Below, piece by piece: positions 59,229 to 64,000 of a stretch of 64,000 nt of DNA. Where the stretch lies: assembly GCA_965644295.1 (NCBI GenBank), contig CBFFRP010000372.1, positions 57,751 through 121,750 of the forward strand, in the 5' to 3' direction. Each line of letters begins with the position of its first letter. The stretch's first letter is position 1. Below the pieces are notes generated by a model. It searched no databases. It was not told the origin of the DNA and was given only the letters and a program-made list of their open reading frames with translations. This DNA comes from Paraphysomonas bandaiensis (lineage: Eukaryota; Chrysophyceae). The position numbers and the translations under genes were made by a program.

Positions 59229-62044
59229 ATTAGGATTCAGCTTAATAGGAGATCCATTAACTGTATCGGGGTCTCGATCTGATTTGCTGGATTTATGTAT
59301 TGGGGTTTTCGATCGAGAAGTATTACATTTGAGACCAACTGCTTTGAGTTCTATGTATTCTTCAGTGTACTTTTCGACGTCTGCAGCATGAATGGGGTCG
59401 TCGAGCTGGATGAGTCGTGTCTTGTCACCGCTGTCGTCCACTAGACCACGATACGCTGCGATTAATCCTTTTCTGAGCTTTATTTGAGTTGTTACATATG
59501 TTAATCCATCGTCTGGATCTACATGAGCTAGACCTATGAGATATTTGAAACTTTCTACTGTCCTGGAGGTCTCATTCTCTCTGAAGATCTCATTTATCTC
59601 TTTAAAATATCTCTTATCCGCTGGTGGAACACATTCGTTGAAAAATACATGTCCTGATATAACAAAATCTCTTAATGCGGGAACAAAGACTATATATCCA
59701 GGACCATCCTCTCGATAGCCCATAAAATACCCAGGCCAGCTATGTCTGTCCCAATTGTTCTTTCGGAGACTGGAATCGATATTCACAAAGCATTTACATC
59801 CCCATATTCTGGCATAACTCAAGTCTGGTATTTCGTTTTCGATAAACTGAAGTGGAGACACAAATCCTTTAGCTGTTTGACACGGTAACCTGTTCTTGAT
59901 GTGTATTGTCGCCTTTGAGGCTTGTTCCCAGAAATTCGGTGGGAGTCCAGAGTCGATAAGGCTGCTGAGTGCTCGTTCTTTAGTTGTCCGCCATGATCGC
60001 TCTTGGAATGGGTTATCCTCGGGGGTATACGGGGAGTTGAAAGTCCATGTAGCCCCTATTGATTGAAGATACTCTAGAACTTTTCTTGATACCAGCTCCT
60101 TCCCCCCATCCGCATGATAATGTTGTAGGCGTTTGCCTTTACTATGTAGATACATAACGACTTTCTGGATGGATTGGATGACAAAATCTTCATCTCTCGT
60201 TGGTCCGTAGGAGTCCCATTGGTGTCTGGAAGCTACATCTGTCATCCCGAGTATGTAACGGTTGCCAGTAATGATTGCCTCTGGTGCATGAGGTCCAGAA
60301 AAATCGGCTACTACTAGCTCCCCCAGCTCATTCGCTCTTCTTACACGCTTGAGCAGCATTTGTCTGATAGCGTGTCTATGTTTTCGGCGATGAGATTTAC
60401 CACTAGCACAACCATCACATAGGCCACCCGGTAAAGAAGTAGCATTCATCTCCGACTTCGTTAACTTAATACCCGTTACTAATTTTGACTGTACAGCTTT
60501 CTGTATGAGTCCAATTGAAGAATGTGCCAATCTCTTATGTGCTAGGAGTTGCGAGTGGGCCTGAAGCAGTTGAAGCAAGGTGGGATTCGTCAATAGGAGT
60601 ACCGAGGTCTGTTAACGGAATTTCATATAGGCCTCCAACTCTCTTACCCTTTGATAGGAGTATTTCATCTTTATATATCTCAACTGATTGGTTTCCGAAC
60701 AAGATTTTATACCCTAGGTCATCTAATTGGCTGATGGACACGAGTGTCCTTGAAGCATGGTCCACGTGCTTGCACTTGGGGATAATACCAAGTCTTCCAT
60801 GTCCTGAAGAGGTCATAGTTGATCCTGACTTAGCTGTTTGAATGTCGGTGAGGCATTCCTCATAATTGGTGATGTATCCGGCTTCAGGTGTGATGGAGAC
60901 TGTGCAGCCAGAATCAAGGGTCCCCATTCCGGCTTCTTGATCAAAAACGAAGTTCGTTTCGTCGTTTGTTGGATATCCGACTCCTCCGAAGTCTCGTCCT
61001 TTCTGTTGTAGTGGACCACTGTCTTCATAATCTGCAAACTGGTCGGATTCGTCGTTTTCAGTGCTCTGGTGGGTCTGGAATCTAACTTTTTTGAATTTCC
61101 TACTGGTTGATTTGTTTCCAGAGGAATTCTTCATCTGTTGGATTCTTTCCCATGAGTGTTTGCATTCTGAAGCGATGTGTCCTTTTCCATCGCATCGGAA
61201 ACACTTAATGTCCTTGTCAGTTCTCTTGTCATGTTTCGGTTTATTGGAACGGTTTCTGAAAGATGTCCCCTTTTTTGCGCTTGGAATTCACTTTACTTTT
61301 GAAAAATGGGGGTTTTGAGGCTGCAAGCTGAATACTGTCGGTTCTTGTTTCTTCGTTGCTTGACAAGAGCATTCCAACAGACGAGCTTCCTAATCCGCGT
61401 AGTCTGCGTATGAGTGTTTTGTAGTCATCGATAGGGTGCATCTGCAGGTTGATTGCCAGTTCTCGATACGTCATATTTTCTTTGGATACCAGGCCTTGTC
61501 GAATGCGTGAGATGAGATCTTGGTCACTTATCCGATGACCATAATTAATCAGCTTGTTTCGGAGCTTTTCGACAGCGTCAAGAAAGTTGATTATCGACTG
61601 ACCTTTTTTGATTTTTATGCTCTGAAACTGGCCAATCAGATCGGTGATTACATCGTTAGTCGTTTTTTCTTTGAAGTGGTTGAGCAAGTCCGTCCAGGCG
61701 GTTTTTCCGTCTCCATCGGGGACGTTCTCCAAAATCCCCTCAGCCTCTTCATCCTGACCAATGATAGAGCTTGCAATGACTGACCATAGGTAGTTATTAC
61801 CTTCATCATAATATCGTTTCGCATCCTGATACTGTTCGAGTCGATACTGGTAGTCCTCGTCATCTGAGTTTTCTCCTGCTTCAGGCTCAATTGGGTGATC
61901 GTTCTGTAGAGTATAAACGATCTTAGGCTTTCTGTAAAACCATGCACGGCACTTCTTCGCGTCGAACTTTGGCATTGAGTCTTTCTGTTTTTCGGTTGTT
62001 GAATCCGAGTCGGTTGAGTCGTAACTTGTAACTTTAACTGACAT
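59148..62044 (-). mobile_element. Ty1/copia retrotransposon, gag to integrase, truncated and frameshifted
   Basis: On the minus strand the gag frame starts at 62044 (MSVKVTSYDSTDSDSTTE) and contains a copia-type gag with SIKIKKGQSIINFLDAVEKL. After a frame change at about 61250 (A6 G4 tract) comes a zinc knuckle CFRCDGKGHIASEC and an aspartic protease with TLDSGCTVSI. A second frame change at about 60590 leads to the pre-integrase H-x4-H and C-x2-C finger (HKRLAHSS, CDGCASGK) and the integrase core: VVADFSGP, HYHADGGKE and NPFQERSWRTTKERA with the catalytic D, D and E. The reverse transcriptase and RNase H are missing because the coding sequence ends at about 59228 in an unrelated fragment. 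Two frameshifts and the truncation make this copy defective. Confidence 0.88.
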
Positions 62045-62080
62045 CTCGCTACCAAATAAAGAATTGATCTTTATAATAGT

Positions 62081-62318
62081 AAAACAATGTTGTGATTATT
62101 AGAATGTAAGTAATGAACACGATAGAGTGAAAATTATGAATAACAATATAGAACGTACTATCATGCACAACGGAATAGTTAGAAATGTAACTGATAATGA
62201 CGACGTTATGATGACGATCACGTATCTTCGACAGATACTCTCTAATTCAGTTCATGGTATATTTCATTGAACATTATAACTCACAGATACAATCATGTAT
62301 TAAGCTGAATCCTAATAA
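62081..62318. repeat. Copia LTR-like direct repeat, copy 1
   Basis: About 238 bp nearly identical to 62489-62735 (start ATAGTAAAACAATGTTGTGA, end GTATTAAGCTGAATCCTAAT). It stands directly upstream of the gag start of the copia element on the minus strand, the position of a 5' LTR. A TTTGGTAGCGAG stretch between it and the ATG may be a primer-binding site. Confidence 0.7.
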
Positions 62319-62488
62319 TAATGGCGATGTAAGATCGTACGAGAAATGATTGGCCGTAGAGAAAACATGAAATTGATGAATGAGAGGAGATATTGATTAT
62401 GACTTTATAGTACACGTCCAGTTAACTTAGAAAATCATCCAATTGTGTCATAGCTTGACACTACAACTAAATAAGATTTAAGCTTATT

Positions 62489-62735
62489 AGTAAAACAATG
62501 TTGTGATTATTAGAGTGTAAGTAATGAACACGATAGAGTGAAAATTATAAATAACAATATAGAATGTACTATCATGCACAACGGAATAGTTAGAAGTGTA
62601 ACTGATAATGACGACGTTAGTGATTGACGATTCACGTATCTTCGACAGATACTCTCTCTCTAATTCAGTTCATGGTATATTTCATTGAACATTATAACTC
62701 ACAGATACAATCATGTATTAAGCTGAATCCTAATA
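62489..62735. repeat. Copia LTR-like direct repeat, copy 2
   Basis: Second copy in the same orientation, separated from copy 1 by about 170 bp of unrelated sequence. It differs by a few substitutions and small indels such as TCTCTCTCTCTAATTC. It lies between the 3' end of an upstream copia element and the second element, so it may be the 3' LTR of the former. Confidence 0.7.
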
Positions 62736-62967
62736 CGCCTCCTCAATGAAATAATCTGTGAATCGTAGATAATAGAGAGAATATGAACTTATGCACACTG
62801 AGAGTAAAAACCAGTGAGTGGCAGTCACTAGTCAATAATAAGCGAACTGCAGAGATGCCATTGTGAGACCATCCTTCTAGTCCAGCATCATGTATTGAAT
62901 AAAAATAAAAAAAATGGTAAAAACTCCGTGTAACTCAAACTAGCCACCTAGGGTCGCTTGTGGCTTG

Positions 62968-64000
62968 TTAATTGTGATTTAGGTGTCTCCTGAGGTTGTT
63001 GATCGCTTTCTGTTGCTGCTGGATGGGATGTCGAACCCAGCTCCCCCCATCAATGTAGTTCGCAATTGAAGAAAAATTAGTTGTTCCTAGTGGTTTCGTG
63101 AGAAGATCGGCTAACATTGACGTGGTGGGAATATGGTCAACAGTCAATTGGTTTTCGGCAATATTTTCTCGTGGAATGAAATGATACCGTATCGCAATAT
63201 GTTTCGTACGACGATGATGAGTAGGATTGTAGCATAATTGGACTGCCCCTTGCATACCAGTCGCACCAAATAGTTGTTGAGAATGGAAGTTTGAAACCAA
63301 TTTCTGATAATAAAGAGCGGTAGCCATAATGCTTCCTGAGCTGCTGACGATAGAGCCATATACTCAGCTTCAGTAGATGACAATGCCACAGTTGTCTGTA
63401 ATCGAGATTGCCATGATATAAGACAATTACCTATGAAGAATGTAAAAGCTGTAGTGGACTGTCGAGTGAGGTGACATCGTGCCCAATCGCTATCGCAGTA
63501 TCCTGACAATGTTATGTGGGATCCAGAATATATCAATCCTTGCTTAGCAGTGCCTTTGAGATACCTAAGAACATGTAACGCAGCATTACAGGCAGTTAGA
63601 TTAGGCATATCAGAAAATCTGGCAAGAGTATTGACTCGCGTAGGCGATATCCGGTCGAGTGCATACAGCTAGATACATCAGGGAACCTATGAGCTCCTTG
63701 TAAGGGAAATTCTGAACATAACTTTGATTTGACTCTTGAAAGATGATTGTATTCATGTAAATCATAGTTGAAAGACAGTAACATAGGTGTTGACATGGGT
63801 TTACTGTTGGACATGTTGAATTTGTCCAGCAGTTTTCTGACATACTGCTCCTGGACTGAGAGCTCGCATATTTTTGTCAAAATCTTGATGAATGGAGATG
63901 CCCAAGTAATAATCTAGGAGTCCGAGATCCGTAATTTCGAACTTTTTGGATAAATGATCTTTTGAATTGTTGGATATCAGTGTCGGATGTAGATGCTATA
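62968..64000 (-). mobile_element. Second Ty1/copia element, 3' end (reverse transcriptase end and RNase H), runs off the window
   Basis: Minus-strand frames encode the copia RT C terminus (VQEQYVRKLLDKFNMSNSKP), the connection LRYLKGTAKQGLIY and RNase H: SGYCDSDWARCHLTRQSTTA, TVALSSTEAEYMALSSAAQE, then RTKHIAIRYHFI and TSMLADLLTKPLG. All RNase H catalytic regions are recognisable. The reading passes through at least two frame changes (near 63600-63700 and near 63300), so this copy too is inactive. It points in the same direction as the element at 59-62 kb, with the LTR-like repeats between, giving a tandem head-to-tail arrangement. Confidence 0.88.

Noticed and set aside
1-64000. CRISPR arrays or bacterial operons
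   Set aside because: Repeats present are microsatellites, minisatellites and transposons; spliced genes show that the DNA is eukaryotic.

Overview
This window is nuclear DNA of a microbial eukaryote. Genes lie on both strands and carry very short GT-AG introns (the ones I could place are about 37-64 nt). Intergenic DNA is AT-rich and full of microsatellites, palindromic elements and decayed transposons. The gene content (cytosolic-type uL2, GPI transamidase PIG-T, Sfi1-type centrin-binding repeats, a PE cytidylyltransferase with an N-terminal membrane anchor, a fused mitochondrial E1 alpha/beta dehydrogenase, MscS channel, ABCC transporter, GT61 glycosyltransferase) fits a free-living or parasitic protist. 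A stramenopile-like lineage is my best guess from the style of the genes, but the sequence alone does not settle it.

Layout. 1-0.7 kb: C-terminal end of an unidentified low-complexity protein. 3.2-4.5 kb (-): M14 cytosolic-type carboxypeptidase. 5.1-6.4 kb (+): PKA-like kinase fold lacking the catalytic residues, so a predicted pseudokinase. 6.9-7.7 kb: inverted-repeat element. 9.0-10.0 kb (-): double-domain universal stress protein. 10.6-11.0 kb (+): small protein with repeated basic-x-x-S-V-D sites. 11.6-15.0 kb (-) and 15.9-19.6 kb (+): divergent pair of an Sfi1-like protein and a long coiled-coil protein. 20.3-22.7 kb (-): MscS-family channel. 24.1-26.0 kb (-): protein with two tandem FHA domains and a C-terminal hydrophobic segment. 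26.6-28.0 kb (+): MFS sugar/inositol transporter interrupted by one frameshift. 28.9-29.7 kb (-): ribosomal protein uL2 (RPL8), divergent from a coiled-coil gene (30.0-31.4 kb, +). 31.8-32.2 kb (-): small basic protein. 32.7-34.5 kb (+): PIG-T. 35.4-38.1 kb: hAT transposase relic and a GC-rich non-LTR retrotransposon fragment. 38.4-41.1 kb (-): fused 2-oxoacid dehydrogenase E1. 41.5-41.9 kb (+): small membrane coiled-coil protein. 43.5-45.5 kb (+): ethanolamine-phosphate cytidylyltransferase. 46.6-47.15 kb: about 570 bp of pure ACAT repeat. 47.2-48.8 kb (+): secreted S28 serine peptidase. 50.3-53.0 kb (-): GT61 glycosyltransferase. 53.5-58.5 kb (+): full-length ABCC transporter. 58.9-64.0 kb: nested and tandem Ty1/copia elements with LTR-like direct repeats and a second LINE-like fragment.

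Several genes touch the endomembrane and secretory system (PIG-T, PECT, GT61, S28 peptidase, ABCC), but they do not form an operon and no dedicated multigene system is evident. Many neighbours are divergent pairs sharing 0.2-0.9 kb promoter regions, and two of these regions hold tetranucleotide or minisatellite arrays. The most unusual items are the predicted PKA-like pseudokinase, the small multi-site S-V-D protein, the tandem-FHA protein, the fused E1 enzyme, and an ABCC transporter with a very long insertion inside its first nucleotide-binding domain. Exon borders were read by eye from GT/AG sites and reading-frame continuity; they are predictions.
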